Shown here piece after piece: positions 46,174-60,188 of a stretch of DNA of 64,000 nt. Numbering within the stretch: the first letter of the stretch is position 1; the number at the start of each line of letters is the position of its first letter. The DNA comes from Lantana camara. Taxonomy: Eukaryota > Streptophyta > Magnoliopsida > Lamiales > Verbenaceae. The stretch lies in assembly GCA_037501455.1 (NCBI GenBank), contig CM074858.1:11024501-11088500 (forward strand), given 5' to 3'. The translations under genes and the position numbers were made by a program. The notes under the pieces were generated by a model, which saw only the letters and a program-made list of their open reading frames with translations, ran no database searches and was not told where the DNA came from.

Positions 46174-49100
46174 ATGTCGGCGCCCAAGGCGTCCCCCTCC
46201 GCTTCTGGATCCGACCATCCGGTAATTGTTGGAATCTGGCCCATTGTGATTGGGGTTGTTGTCTGTGAATTGAGTTTCTGTGTGGGGATTTTGTTTGATT
46301 TTTGGGAAGTGCATTTGCGGTGAATGGGATTAGGGAGATAGGGATTTTGTCTTCTGGTGCTACTGGGCTGTTTTTGTAGTGACGGGGATTGGATGGGAAG
46401 GTACATTGTGTTTTTTTGTTGCGGGGGCTTGTGTTTATTATAGCTGTGTGTTGAACTAACTGTGCTGTGATGGTGGTAGCTCTGAAGGGGTTCAGTTTGA
46501 ATTACTGGGTTTCCCTTTCTCATGTGTATTGGGATTTGAGAAGAATTTTGGTGGTGATGTGTAGCTGTAGTGGGATATGTGGAGGTGATTGGTAAATCAT
46601 GGAAATTGTTGGACGGTGATGGTTAGGACAGCGTCCTGAATTTACATCTCTTTTCAAACTGTAGGTCTGTAGCGACCGAAACTTCCCATTTTCATCCGGA
46701 GGGGGGGGGGGGGCTACTATGATAAAAGAGATGTTATTTAATTAGGAAACTGAGATAAATTTCTGATTATCTAATTTCAAGGAGGTACTTAATGACCTTA
46801 GATTCATATAAATTGATGACAAAGATATTGTGCTAAGTGCTGATCTGTTCAGCTACTGAACAATTGAACTTAAATGCAGCCTTATGTTACAATCTGGACA
46901 TTTTTTCCTTTTGAACATTTAGTTGATGACATCTATCTTATCATTTTTTCCCTTATATTCCTAGCATGATTGATAAACACAGCATTTTGGTACTTACTCT
47001 CATTGATGTGTAATTTCTACCTATTACTCTTTGAGAATGGGCTGCTAGTCCATTTGATTACATAATGGTAGAAGGATGCTTATTTTCTTATAATTGTGAA
47101 AGGATGTTTAGTACCTTGTTGAATTTGTTCTAATTTGTACAGATGGGTGGAAGCCAAGAAATGTGTCCATCAGCAGGGGAAATTTTATCCGTCATTGATT
47201 CTCTAAAGAAACAAGTTGTTTCTGACCGCACTGTCTATATAAAGGTGAATTAAGTGATGTACAATCTTTAATAAGTGTTGATTGGTAAGCTCATGATAAT
47301 GTTGAAACCTTAGTTGCTCCTTCTTTTTCCTCCCAGAAACGGATGGAAGAAAACACTGAGAAAGTCCTTGATGTTACAAAAGGTCTTTATAAGCTCTCAA
47401 TGGAAAGAAGAAATTTTAAGATTATCTGTGCTGATGGAGGTGTAGATTTACTAGCAAAGAGGCAAAAAGATGCAATTGATATGCATAATGGTATTGGCAC
47501 CAGTAATGGAGATAACGAAAGCAATAGCTCCCAAGAAGATGGATATGCCCCTTCAGCAATTCTTTTAGGATCAAGTATTGCAGTAAAAAATGCTGTCCGC
47601 CCTATTAAGCTCCTGGAAGTGAAAAAATTACCACCGTATACTACATGGATCTTTTTGGATAGGTGAGCCAAGGTTCATGTACATGTGCATTTTAATGCTC
47701 CTTCTACTGAAACACTTCTCAGCCTTTTTTTCCCTAACTATTCATTGATATCATGAGTAGTTCCAACATTCGAGCAGCCTGACTCCATGTAGATATAAAC
47801 TTCTGAAGCTGACAACCATATTATTAATCTTGCTTATTACTTGGTGTATTCTGTTTTATGCACATTCTACACCATTGGCATATACCTCAGTAATTGGAGA
47901 TATTTCTGAAAATTACACTGCCCCCTTGATGCGTATCATCTGCTTTGTTTCTTTTTGGGCTCAAACAACATTGTAGGTTATCGACAAATTGTAAGTCTAT
48001 CTGATTGAACATGTGGGTGGCCTTTTGGGGTCAACCAAGTTGCTATTGTGAGTAACACTTGGTATTTGTCACTTGAGCTATACAAATGATAGCAGTAGAT
48101 TTCATATAAAATACAGTCATGGTTTCTGCTTTTAGATATCTTATTGAATATGCAAATATTGCTCAGATAACATTCTTCTCGATCAAGGCATTTGCGGTTG
48201 TTGGGATGCATGGAGTGTTTTTAGTGCAATTTTGATTGTTTACTGAATCTTAATGTTCTTGCTGATTTCTTGATAATGTATCTATAAATACTTGTGTTTT
48301 TAGTGTTAGTTTCTTTGATGTGATAATCTTATATTGTGCTTGTACAGAAATCAGAGAATGACAGAGGATCAATCAGTTGTCGGCAGAAGGCGAATCTATT
48401 ATGACCAGACTGGTGGGGAAGCTCTAATTTGTAGTGATAGTGAAGAAGAAGCTGCTGAGGACGAAGAAGAAAAGAAAGAGTTTGCAGAATACGAAGATTA
48501 TATTTTGCGGTTGGTATATTTTCTGCAAAATTTGTGAACTCATTTGTCAATTGGTTATTTCTTGTTGTGATTCAAATCTAAATTGTGCTCAAAGTGACAT
48601 CCCAAAATTTCAGTTGTATTGATATCGTTTCTTCCACTCCACATGAACCAAATAGCTTTACCCAAATTTATCATGTGCTTGGGTTTGGCTCATTTGTTAA
48701 GGTGGTTTTGATGATTACTCTTGCTTTACCTCATTATGGTAACAGATTTCGTGGTCCATATTAGTTATTTCATTTTAGTTTTGCACTGAATAGTTTATCA
48801 GTCATTCAAGCCTTCGGTTGGAGCCTATGTGGGAGTCTGTAGTAGAATTAAAGTAGAACTAGTCAGAGGTTATAAATGAAAGTCTTCCAAGTGTTTTTTA
48901 TTGTGATTTTCCTTTAGCTTCCAAACATGAAATAGAATTATATAGGATTCCATAGATGACCTGTCCTTTTAAATATTTTGGTTATAACAAAACTAGTTTG
49001 ATTTTGGTCTGTAGAAATTAAAGTTCTCCAGTGTTTTTTCCGGTGATTTTACCCAAGATCAAAACATGAAATAAGTCTATATCTTCCAAAAATGACCTGT

Positions 49101-52100
49101 GCATTTAATTCATTTGATGATCGGTTAGGATATATTTGTCCTCATCATGTCTGGCATTTTGAAATTTAAGTAACTGTAATTTCTTTTACTGTATGTGCGC
49201 TTGAATAGGAAGGAAGTTATAGAGCTTCTGTGCCCTTTTCTTCATTTCCCTTGTTTGACACTAGGTATCAAGAAGAAGTTCTGGAACTAATATGACCTGT
49301 TTTGTGGTTTTATACTTCTTTTCAGAGCAACCATCAAAGAAATTGGTTTCTCTGAAATGACAGTGGATACATTGGCCCAGTGTCTATCTAGAAAATCAGG
49401 TGAAATCAAGGTATGCACTTCAATGCTGAGTATGAGCCATGTTCTGTCTTGTTTATTATCTGAAAAAGAATGAAGAACTGGTCATGGTGAGAACTTTGGT
49501 CCAGCTGTTTCCCATTTGTTTTTTGCTGGCTTGACAGAGATAAACCACCATCGAACATCTTATACAGGGAAGATGTGAAGAGCTTATCAAGAATAGCAAT
49601 TCTATGTGTCGTGTGGACAATGGAAATACTGAAGCCTTTGTGAATCCATATATTGATAAAGATCTTGATGCTGCTCTGGATTCATTTGACAATCTCTTTT
49701 GCCGTCGTTGTTTAGTAAGCATGACTTATATCCTTCATTCCTGAAAGGAATGAACAATTTAATTCTACTCGTTTTATTTATTTATTGTGTATTCTTTTTT
49801 TTTTTAAATTACTCTCCTCCATCTGGCAGGTTTTTGACTGTAGACTGCATGGATGTTCACAGGATCTTGTCTTTCCTGTAAGTTGATTATCTCAGGAGAT
49901 ACTGGTCAAAGTTTCACTGGTGAATGTGATCCTTACGGCATGTGTTTTTTGTCTCGTTAGGCGGAGAAGCAATTCTCATGGTCAAGTCCAGATGTGGAGG
50001 AGTCATGTGGTCCAAATTGCCATCGACTGGTATACTTCTTGATTCTAAAGATGTTTCTTTCTACTAGTTGGTTATATAAATATGGTCATGCCAAACCTTC
50101 CTCTAATATGTCTTGTTGTGACAGTATTCTTGGATATCTTTTGTCTAATATCTCATACTAGTTTCACGAGTCATTTTTAGTTTACTCTGCATCAGGTCCT
50201 TGAGTCAGAGGGTAATGCTACCATGAGCTCCAGGCAAGCAGGTTTTGAAGAAAAAGCTGCACCGGCATCCAATGCCGCTGCTGCGCAAATGCAAAAGAAG
50301 CAGGGAGGTTCATGTGTCAGGAAGAAATCGAAGTCTTGCCAAAGTGAAAGTGCCTCTTCCTCAGAGATCAAACCTATTAACGATGTCACGTCGTCAGTGA
50401 AGAGTACATCTGCTGGAAAGTCTGGTGGTGACAAAAGGAGCAGCAAGAGAATAGCTGAAAATGTATTAGTTGCCAAAAAGAAAAGGCAGAAGAACATGAC
50501 AGCATCTGATTCGGATTCTGTTGCTGCCGGTGGTCTCAGTTTAAAAGATTTGAGTCTTCGAACTAATACACGTCGAGAAAATGAAGATACTAATTCTTCC
50601 CAGAAAGTGAAGCCTGCAAATTCCAGGAAGTCCAGAAGGAAGGAGTCTCCAACTCTAGATCTCGACAAATCTCTGCTGGGAGAGGCTCTCAGTGGTGCAT
50701 CGAATGAGAGTGAGAGTAATCAGCCTATGACTAGCAGTGGTGAAACCTTAAAGAAGGAAGAGGTTGTTGATGAAAATATGTATAAACAAGAATTAGTTGA
50801 CAATAAATGTTGGAAACCATTCGAAAAAGCACTGTATGAAAAGGGAATTCAGATTTTTGGCCTCAATAGGTGAGACTCCAATTTTCGGTTGGTTGGATTT
50901 TGATTACCATTTCTCATGTTCTGTGCCTATGATTAACTATTACCTGTTTTGTTCAATGCTTGTGTGACCTCTCATATCTAATAAGCTAGAAGTGTGGTTA
51001 GTTCCAGACACAGTGGTTATCAACCTAATCAGTAGAAAATAGCAATTCTACTGTTACTAATTTGTCTAACTCTATGAAGCTTGTTAGTAACTTTATATCT
51101 TGCCTTTTGGTTTATCTCATGGACTTGCGGTGTTGTATTAAATGTCAATACCATGTTCTGAGCACTAACTACATATACCTGCAGCTGTTTGATTGCTAGG
51201 AACCTAATGAGTGGTTTGAAGAGCTGTTCTGAGATCTTCAAATACATGCATCGCTCTGAGAAAAATTTATTCTCTCGAAATGGTAATGGCATCGCACTTG
51301 ATGATGGCTGTCTAAAAGCCGATGGTAGTGAGATTGTGGTAAGTCTATTCTGTTCACAATTTCTATGTTGAACTCTGACCTTGTGAAGCATATTTTATAT
51401 ATCATTTTTGCTAAAGTAGGGTACGGGAGCACGAAGAAGATCAAGATTTTTACGTAGAAAAGGAAGAGTTCGTCGCCTAAAGTACACATGGAAATCTGCA
51501 GGATATCAATCATTCAGGAAACGGATTTCTGAGAGGAAGGACCAGCCTTGTAGGCAGTACAGCCCATGTGGATGCCAATCCGCCTGTGGGAAAACATGTC
51601 CATGTCTGGTTAATGGTACCTGCTGTGAAAAGTACTGCGGGTGAGCCAAATATTATTCCAGTTATTCTATTGGGTTTGTTGGATTCATATTGTTTAATGT
51701 TTTAAAGTCCATTTTTGCTCCCTCTTTTTTTTTTTTTTTTTTTCTGTGTTCTTAAGTTATGTCCTTTACTTCAGTTTAATAGTGTCTGCCATCTCAAAAG
51801 TTGAACATTTTTATTACTTTTGGGTTCAAACACAATTATCTGTTAAGTATTGTAATATCTTCTATCTCAGATGTCCAAAGAGTTGCAAGAATCGATTCAG
51901 AGGCTGTCATTGTGCAAAGAGTCAGTGTCGAAGTCGTCAATGCCCGTGCTTTGCTGCTGATAGGGAGTGTGATCCAGATGTTTGCCGCAATTGCTGGATA
52001 GGGTAAGACATATGAAGTGATTTTTCAATAACAATAAAAAGTGCAACATCCTTTAATTTTTACCATTGGGAAAGCCTCCAGGCCTAGAACCAAATTTCTC

Positions 52101-55100
52101 ACCAAGGAGTCCTGATGATCATTCACGAGTGAACTTTTCTTATCCAGGTTGAAATAAATGAAGTAGAGCATGGCAAATTGCCATGATAGCTAGTATTTAA
52201 TTTGGTAGTTTTCGGCTGCTGTTCTAAAGACACCCATATGCATATATAGTGGTCAACGGAAGCTATTTAAGTAATTAGATAATTGATCACTGCCAGGAGG
52301 AACAATTTGATGCATGCATTGTAATTGGTCTCTATGTGATCTGGATATGACATACTTTGCCAAGTTTAAACTCTATGTCTAATTTGGTTACTGTTAACGT
52401 TGAGTTGGTGGATTATGAACAGCAGTAGCTTAAAGTTACCTTGCTGTTGCACATTTATGACAAGACCGGTTTTACCATCTGTTGAAAGGAGTAAAAGCTG
52501 AATATATTATTGATGTAGTACCAGATTTATTATGTTACATAGGGACCAACTAACCTCTATATATAATAGAGCATAGAGAGACATATTAGACTAAGAATCC
52601 TAATCCATATCATGTAAGGATAGATCAATCCTATGTAATATCAACTTCCTAATACTACTAGATATCAACTATCTAAGTAATTCTCACACTCCCCCTCAAG
52701 CTGGAGCATATGTAACATGCACAGCTTGTCGTAGAAACAAAAGAAATTAAAACTCTTAACAAAAAAGAACATTCTAAGATTCGAAACAATTTCATCATCC
52801 CTTAAGCTGAGAAACCTTGAAGCTTGAAATCATCATCCTCCCCCTCAAGCTGAGAAATCTTGAATCAGGAGATGCGCACGAGGACGCACTTAGTAGAAGC
52901 AGTCAGGAGATGCGCACGAGGACGCACTCAGTAGAAGCAGTCAGGAGATGCGTACGAGGACGCACTCAGTAGGAGCGCACGAGGACGCATGCAGTAGAAT
53001 CACGATTAAATCGTGACAGGAGAGCTAGTCAATAGACAGAATTATATTCTGATTAGGCTATGCAGACAATTTTTTTTTGTTTTTATTACTAAGGCTTTTT
53101 TTTTTTTCCTGAAAGGAGGGGTGAATTTAAAACTCAAGAGGGGTGAATTTAAAACTCAAGACTTCTCTTTGGTTTTGCAAAGGATGTAGGAGGGTGGGGA
53201 GTAGGAATTTAATTGAAAAACTTGAATTTTTCTTTAAGGAAGTTGAAGGATTGGGAAAAAAAAAAAGAAAGAAAAAAAACCTTAAAGAAAGAACAAACGC
53301 AGCAGAAACCAAAAAACCTAGCAGAGACACAACGGAGAGAGAAAAAGAGAAGAATTATTTGTCTTCATCAAATCCTCTTTTTTTTCTTTTTTCTCTTTTT
53401 CTTCCTTTTCTTCTTGAACCCGAACCCGCTTGATACCATGTTGAAAGGAGTAAAAGCTGAATATATTATTGATGTAGTACCAGATTTATTATGTTACATA
53501 GGGACCAACTAACCTCTATATATAATAGAGCATAGAGAGACATATTAGACTAAGAATCCTAATCCATATCATGTAAGGATAGATCAATCCTATGTAATAT
53601 CAACTTCCTAATACTACTAGATATCAACTATCTAAGTAATTCTCACACCATCCAATTAGTGCATCAGCATGTGGTGGATGTGATATACAAGAATGTTTAG
53701 TTTTAATGGGACATGATCTGCTTTCTTTTCGCATATTATTGTCTCCCAGTGTTAAGTTTGGTTTTCTTTTGCTAAGTAGTTATGCTATTTGATTTGGCTT
53801 GACAGTTGCGGTGATGGCACCCTTGGGATGCCTTCACAGAGAGGCGACAACTATGAATGCAGGAACATGAAGCTTCTTCTAAAACAACAACAGAGGGTAA
53901 TTATGTTTGAAAACAATATCCATTTTGCCTTATTATTTCTATTCAAGCTGATATTCTGGTGATTTTATTTTGTAACCTTCTGAAACAAAAGGTTTTAGGC
54001 TTCGCATCCTGGTACCATAATGAATAGATTTCATGTAATTCAAGAATATTTGTTTGCTATCCATTTGGACAGATCAATCTTTGAAAGCTTTCTGTTATCC
54101 TTTGACCTCTGTTTTCAGAAATTGCAATTAATCTTAAAAATGCTCTATATACGTCCTGTTTTTGTTTGCCTCATCACGATTCTTAAAGTTCTGTGACAGT
54201 ATCCGAATTTAACTGGGTTCTCCAGTCTGTAAAGTAGAGTACACAAAATCTTATCAATAATTCTTGTCGAATCATTGTTAGGTTTTACTGGGAAGATCTG
54301 ATGTATCTGGCTGGGGAGCTTTCCTGAAGGTAATTTTTCACAATATATTGTTGTTTGGTGTTGATCCTTTTCTGTTTAAAGCTCACACTTAACTCAATTG
54401 CAGAATAGTGTTGGAAAGCATGAATACCTTGGAGAGTACACTGGTGAACTAATTTCACATCGTGAAGCTGACAAGCGTGGAAAGATCTATGATCGTGAAA
54501 ATTCCTCCTTTCTTTTTAATCTAAATGATCAGGTATGATATATTTAACTTTTTTCGTGCTGCCAAAGTATTTTCTTACATATGTTCCCCAATTGCATAAA
54601 TGACGATTCTTTGTTCATGGCCAGTTTGTGCTTGATGCTTACCGAAAGGGCGACAAATTAAAGTTTGCTAACCATTCTCCTGATCCAAATTGCTATGCTA
54701 AGGTAATAACTAGTGCAAATGAAATGATGCTTCTAATGTGCTTCACCTTCAGGCTTTGTTTCATTTCTTCTTGCATGAATGTATTGATATGTTTAATATG
54801 CTCTACATTGGTGGAAAATTTAATCAGGAATAATTAGTAATTACGCATATGCTACCCTGAGGCTTAACGTAATTACACAAACTTCCCCTAACATATTGTG
54901 AGGTTTGGCCTAACCATGAATTTAATGACTTCATCAAAACTCATTACATTACTTGAAAAAGGAAGTTTATGTAATCAGAGAAACCTCAGTGTAAGTTCGT
55001 GTAATTAGGCCAGAGTATGTCAGTATAATCTTCCCAATTATGTGTCTTGTTGTCACATGAGTTAGCATTGTGTGGCAGGTAATTATGGTGGCTGGAGATC

Positions 55101-55270
55101 ACAGGGTGGGCATATTTGCCAAAGAAAGAATTTGTGCTGGAGAAGAACTATTTTATGATTATAGATATGAGCCTGATCGAGCTCCAGCATGGGCAAAGAA
55201 ACCAGAGTCATCTGGTGCCAAGAGAGATGACGGTGCTCCTTCAAACGGTCGTGCCAAGAAGCACACTTAA
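46174..55270 (+). CDS. CLF: E(z)-type histone H3K27 methyltransferase, CURLY LEAF (17 exons, 901 aa)
   Basis: Catalytic subunit of Polycomb repressive complex 2, which trimethylates H3 Lys27 in the nucleus and silences developmental genes such as AGAMOUS. Exons: 46174-46221, 47143-47244, 47337-47662, 48348-48509, 49326-49410, 49568-49714, 49830-49877, 49961-50029, 50196-50869, 51185-51338, 51420-51640, 51871-52002, 53806-53896, 54282-54329, 54404-54532, 54625-54702, 55079-55270 (2706 nt, one frame). Arabidopsis CLF is 902 aa. [20 protein letters not shown] separates it from SWINGER and MEDEA. Cys-rich [17 protein letters not shown] lies near 284-300. A basic Ser-rich linker follows (exon 9), then the CXC pre-SET (about 625-735) and SET (about 753-870), with the SAM-site NHSPDPN at 828-834 and catalytic-site ELFYDYRY at 861-868. 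No lesions. Intron 12 (52003-53805) holds a young retroelement. Confidence 0.97.
46701..46713. repeat. G13 homopolymer in CLF intron 1
   Basis: An uninterrupted run of 13 G in an otherwise AT-rich intron. Could form a quadruplex on the transcript or be a length-variable or assembly-prone site. Confidence 0.85.
52480..53647 (-). mobile_element. Non-autonomous Copia-type (TRIM-like) LTR retrotransposon in CLF intron 12
   Basis: Two LTRs of 209 bp (52480-52688 and 53439-53647) read the same base for base and have TG...CA ends. The element is flanked by exact CCATC duplications (52475-52479, 53648-53652). Orientation is minus: next to the 53439 LTR lies TGGTATCAAGC (minus strand), close to the initiator-tRNA-Met primer site, and next to the other LTR is the purine tract TTGAGGGGGAG (minus strand), typical of plant Copia. 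The 750 bp internal part has no gag or pol but has a 38 bp minisatellite and a 22 bp duplication (53117-53160). Movement would need proteins from another element. It is antisense to CLF. Confidence 0.93.
52866..53000. repeat. Minisatellite, period 38 bp, inside the TRIM-like element
   Basis: CAGGAGATGCGCACGAGGAC units start at 52866, 52904 and 52942 with 38 bp spacing. A fourth, shortened copy follows. Differences between copies are one or two bases. Confidence 0.9.
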
Positions 55271-57327
55271 CTGGTGATATTCATTTCTGAAGATTTGATT
55301 TTTGTCTTCCTTCCTAATCATTCACTTTCTGGAGATATATGGTAAAGGCGGGGCATCTCCGGAGTAACCCAAAACTTGATTCTTTTTTGTTCATGGCTAC
55401 AATCTTCATTACTGATGAGTATTCTCACCAAAGCGGGAAAAGAGTACAGGCATAGTCCGACTTTTTCTACCTTTTCTATTGAAATTCTTGTGTAAAATGC
55501 TCCTCTTCAGACAACAAAGTACATTTGAAGATGATTTACTTGAGCCATCGTGTTCAGCCATTGATGTATTTATCAAAATTCTTCATTTTGGAATCAAGTA
55601 CATTTTCTTCCGCTCATTTCTCTTCCTCTTTTTGTTTATAAACTGTACTTAATCTGCATTGAGTTTGCAAATCCGCCAAGTTACCCCACCTGGTGGGATA
55701 TTAGGGCGAATTACATATAAAATCCCGAGAGACTCTTGAGACTTCATTCTTCTGTTGCAAAAACATACCTCAGGTATGCTTATTGTTGTAGCATTGCAGT
55801 TTCCCATAGTTTCTACCCTAAAATTGAGATCTTAAGGCTTTCATTGTATTAGTTATGATAATTGAGTTATTTTGTAATTACTCCAAACTTGAGGGGACGT
55901 TGATGCAATTCCCCACCTATACATGACACGAACACAATACGATACAGATTTGTTTTTGAATTTTTCACATGAAAAATGTCAGAGACGACAAAGTATCATA
56001 ATTTATCACAGAATCATCTGTTGTTGCATCTAACCATAATTTAGTATATCCTAATCCTCTAGAGCATGATATATACTCCCAACACCTGTTCCAATCTTAA
56101 ACTAATACCTATACACACGAAACCTTTTCTTACCAATATTCGTACACGTCTCCACTATTAATCTAACCTGTGTTTATAGTCAAAACAGGGCGATTAACCA
56201 ACCTCCGCGGCTGTCTTCGTTGTTACCACTTACCATTAATCTAAGATCCAAATGCGGGTAAACACAAGTCCCATGATGTTGTCGGGTTGTTTGAGTGGTT
56301 CTAGGAAGATTAAGTGAAGGACATTTATAGGAGGAAGGATTATGGGTAGACGAGACGAGACAGCCGCCCATTTCTTGAAGATAAAAATTCAAGAAAAGAG
56401 CCCCCACCCACGTGAACACCACTTGAGAAAAAACCTACTCCTATTATATAATAAATAATAATCTAGTACTTGTCCTTTCATACATGTCCATTTTTCCCCT
56501 TTGTGGCGTCATATGCATGCGACACCAAATTTCTCGGCCCTCTCCTCTCTTGCGTTCTCACTTCAGATGCAATAATTGAATTTGTCCTCTCATTTTCTTT
56601 GTTTCATTATAGTGGGAATTCAATTTCAAAGTTTTAATCATGTGTTTTTTTTATTTTTTATTCACTCATACATGTTAGATGTATTTGTAAACAGGGAGTA
56701 TGCTCGTCAGGTGTATTGATAGATAGTCGAGATTAGATATTAGAAGAAGTAAATTTTATTATATTTTTTATGATTTTTTTTTTCTCTCTCTCTTAATTGT
56801 GTAACCGTTTATCAATATACGTGACGTGTATATGTAAGTAAAATATGAAATGAGTTCAAAAGTAAAATCGGAGATTTAAATCCGATGAAGGGGGTTATGA
56901 CAATTTCAAACAGATAATCACGTTTATATTATGTTTGTATTATTGTGTTCATATTCGTCCTGCGCATCATAAGAGTCACAAAAGCCATTTTCAAAAAATT
57001 TGAATGACAATAACATCTAAAGAATTTATTTTTAAGTTAACATATGTCCAAATTTATTCTTATAGAGTCACAAAAGTGATTCAACAAAAAACCATGTAAT
57101 TTCTTTTTCTTTATCTTTCGACCTTTTTCTTGGTTTTTGGGAGGGGTGATTGTGAGAGGACATGAGAGTAAAGCTCTTCTATTTAAAAGCAAACACAATC
57201 TCTGTCATAGGGCTTTATAAAATTCAACCTTTTGCTTTTATTTATGTTATGGCTGTTTAACATTCCTGCTTCTCTCTCTGCTCTCTCACTATACCCCATG
57301 TTGGCGTACTCCTCGGAGCTCCACGCT
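55271..57327. other. CLF 3' region and PLC-X gene upstream region
   Basis: The first few hundred bases are probably CLF 3' untranslated sequence. At 55913-56000 there is a diverged copy of a dispersed repeat rich in ACACAATACGATACAG-like text, also seen at 62820-62960 and 63490-63640. Open frames at 56180-56422 lack any recognisable feature. The stretch 57150-57327 is the presumed leader of the PLC-X gene. An upstream in-frame Met exists at 57298. Confidence 0.5.
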
Positions 57328-60188
57328 ATGAAGGCATGCACCAGATTCCCAATTGGGCGCCAATTTTTACTGTTACTCGTTTCATTGCCTGTCTTCTTCA
57401 TTTCCGCCATCGCTGCTTGCTCCAATGGCGAGTGTCAGGTCCCTGTATGCTTGATTTTGTTGGTTTATTTCCCTGTGTTGATGCGGATCCCTGCAGTATT
57501 CAGCTTCTGTTTGATGGGTTTGAGCTGAATTTTTGTTGGAATGTTTGCAGTTGCTGGAATCGTGTTCGTCTGCCACGGACTGTGGGCCGAGTCTTTACTG
57601 TGGAAACTGCCCTGCGCTTGGGAAAACTCAACCTTTTTGCGTTAGGGGCCAAGCGACGATACCGACTTCCGTCGTAATATTTTACTTTGATTTCTGGATT
57701 TTCCTACTCGTTTTTCTGTTTTTCCGGACTTGATTTCTGGGAATTTGATTGAGATTTTTGATAATTTCTGAGTACTGGTGTTGCTACTGTTTGTGTTTGT
57801 GGGTGAATGTAATGCATTAGATAAGTGGGCTACCGTTTAACAAGTACACATGGCTGATGACGCATAATGCCTTTTCCATTGTGGATGCACCATCATTGAC
57901 CGGAGCTCAGAGAATCACTTTCTACAATCAGGAGGACTCTGTTACTAATCAATTGAGGGTATTCCACTTCTTAGTTCTTTGTTTTTCACAGACTATAATA
58001 ATTTAATATTATTAATATTTATTGTATATGATTAAAATGTGAATCCATGTTTTTGTGTTGGATTTGGTGTAGAATGGAGTGAGGGGATTGATGCTGGATG
58101 TGTACGATTTTGAGAATGATATCTGGCTCTGTCATTCATTTCGTGGCCAATGCTACAACTTCACTGCCTTTGTAATCTACCAGCCCCATTTGCATCACTC
58201 TGATTTTCGTTTTACCGTAGTATTTATCGTCTCCAACAGTTTTTAATGTACAGTTTCTCTGTTTTGAACATGAAACAAACAGCAACCTGCAATTAATACA
58301 TTGAGAGAAGTGGAAGCTTTCTTGACTCAAAACCCCTCAGAGATTATTACCATCGTTCTTGAGGATTATGTTCATACACCAAAAGGGTTAACAAAGGTGT
58401 TCACTGATGCCGGTTTGGACAAGTATTGGTATCCGGTTGCAAAGATGCCAAAGAAAGGTCAGGATTGGCCCACTATTAACAGCATTGTTCAAAACAATTA
58501 TCGGTTATTGGTTTTTACTTCTGATTCTTCAAAGGAGGCGACGGAAGGAATTGCGTATCAATGGAGGTACATGGTGGAAAATGAGGGTAAGTTACTCAAT
58601 AAGTGATTGGTGGCTTTGTGAGTTTGATTGGATAGGATTGGTGAATAGAAATAATAATTCTATAACATGTTTCAGCTGGAGATCCAGGGGTGGTACCTGG
58701 TTCGTGCCCTAACAGAAAGGAATCAAAGCCACTCAATTCAAAAAGTGCTTCATTATTTCTTATGAACTACTTCCCTACAATTCCAGTTCAAACTGAAGCT
58801 TGCAAAGAGCATTCTGCACCACTTGCTGATATGGTTGCAACATGTTATAAATCTGCTGGGAATCAAATGCCGAATTTTATAGCAGTGAACTTTTACATGG
58901 TATTGAAAATTAAATGTAATGAGTAGTTCAACTGTCAGATCATGTAACTAATTCATTTTGATGTCAACTTGCAGAGAAGTGATGGAGGAGGGGTTTTTGA
59001 TGATCTGGATCGGATGAATGGGCACACATTGTGTGGGTGTAGTACCATTTCTGCTTGCCAGGTTTGTTCCGTATTTTGTACCTGAAAAGGGTTTCATTGG
59101 TTCCCCAACAAACTCACTAGTTCAAATTAAGAAAATGTATTTATGCATACTTCTGAAAGAGGAAGTTACAGAAACAACCCAAAAATGATTTTTGACTTTT
59201 TCTGTCTCGGGCTTCAGGAATTTTGTGAAGTGATTTATTCATATGAAGAATAGTTTCTCTACAAGTCGAATTTTAAAATTTTCTTTTTTGCTAAAGTAGG
59301 CGACTTAGTAGGACAAGATAGGAGCGTGTATTTTCCTGATAAATTTGTGGTGTAAGGAAGTTTGATTCTTAGTTTTCATGCTTTTCCAAACAGTGCTGGA
59401 TATCAAATTAGCTTATGCTGATGAGATGTTTTTGTAGTGGACCTCCTGAGTTGCTTGTCTCATGTGAAAAAGTTAACATCATTTTTTGTTTTTTGGTGAT
59501 GATTAAAATTGTTTAACTTGCCCGAAAAATAATCAAGCTTGACTTGCTTTGACTTGCATAACTTATTGTTAGTAGACTTTGAAGCCTCCAATTTACGTGG
59601 TTTTATCGTTAATATTTTTTGGTGTCCTGACACATCTTGAGGCACGGGAGAAGACAATATCCTTGAATAAGTTCTATAATCTTTCCATTCTTGTAGTAGT
59701 TTAAGCTCCCAATTGTACATCAGTTCTATAGTATCAGTTTTAGTGAATCATGGACTACCAGATGTCAGTCAATAAAAGTGTAATCAATAAATCATTGTAC
59801 AAGGCTAAACTAAAAGATATACATATAGTTAGCACGGGGTTTTTGTTTCTTTTTATTACGAAGTTCTGGTTTATAATTTGATATAGCTGCCTTAAATTGC
59901 AAATTCTCCACAAATCATTGATGTAAACCCTGGATCCAACAAAAAAATAAAAATGGAGAGAGAGAATAAGAAAGACTTAACATTTAGTTGACTTTGTTGC
60001 AGGCTGGAGCGCCCTTTGGAAGCTGCAAAACCATTACGGCATCTAACTTGACTTCCACAGGCACAAACACTGCTGGAAGCTTCTCTGGCTCTGTTGAATT
60101 ATCTGGAGATGCTTCATCCATCAATCTTCTAGGCACATTACTTCTGGTCTCGTTATCTCTCCTCGCGGTAGCCTTTTCTTCGTTGTAA
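57328..60188 (+). CDS. GPI-anchored PLC-X-domain (PI-PLC-like) protein (8 exons, 423 aa)
   Basis: Plant PLC-like phosphodiesterase family, with only the X-type half of a PI-PLC barrel; substrate unknown. Exons 57328-57438, 57551-57673, 57821-57958, 58073-58171, 58283-58586, 58676-58899, 58975-59061, 60003-60188 join to 1272 nt. MKACTRF starts a signal peptide (LLLLVSLPVFFISAIAA), chosen over an upstream in-frame Met at 57298. A Cys-rich segment follows (residues 36-65). Catalytic-type histidines are His93 in WLMTHNAF and His145 in IWLCHSFRGQC. LMLDVYDF and EIITIVLEDYVH are conserved barrel strands. The C-terminus has a Ser/Gly-rich spacer and a hydrophobic tail (LGTLLLVSLSLLAVAF) as in GPI-anchored proteins, so it probably sits on the outer plasma membrane. 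Closely resembles Arabidopsis AT5G67130 as I recall it. Confidence 0.94.
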
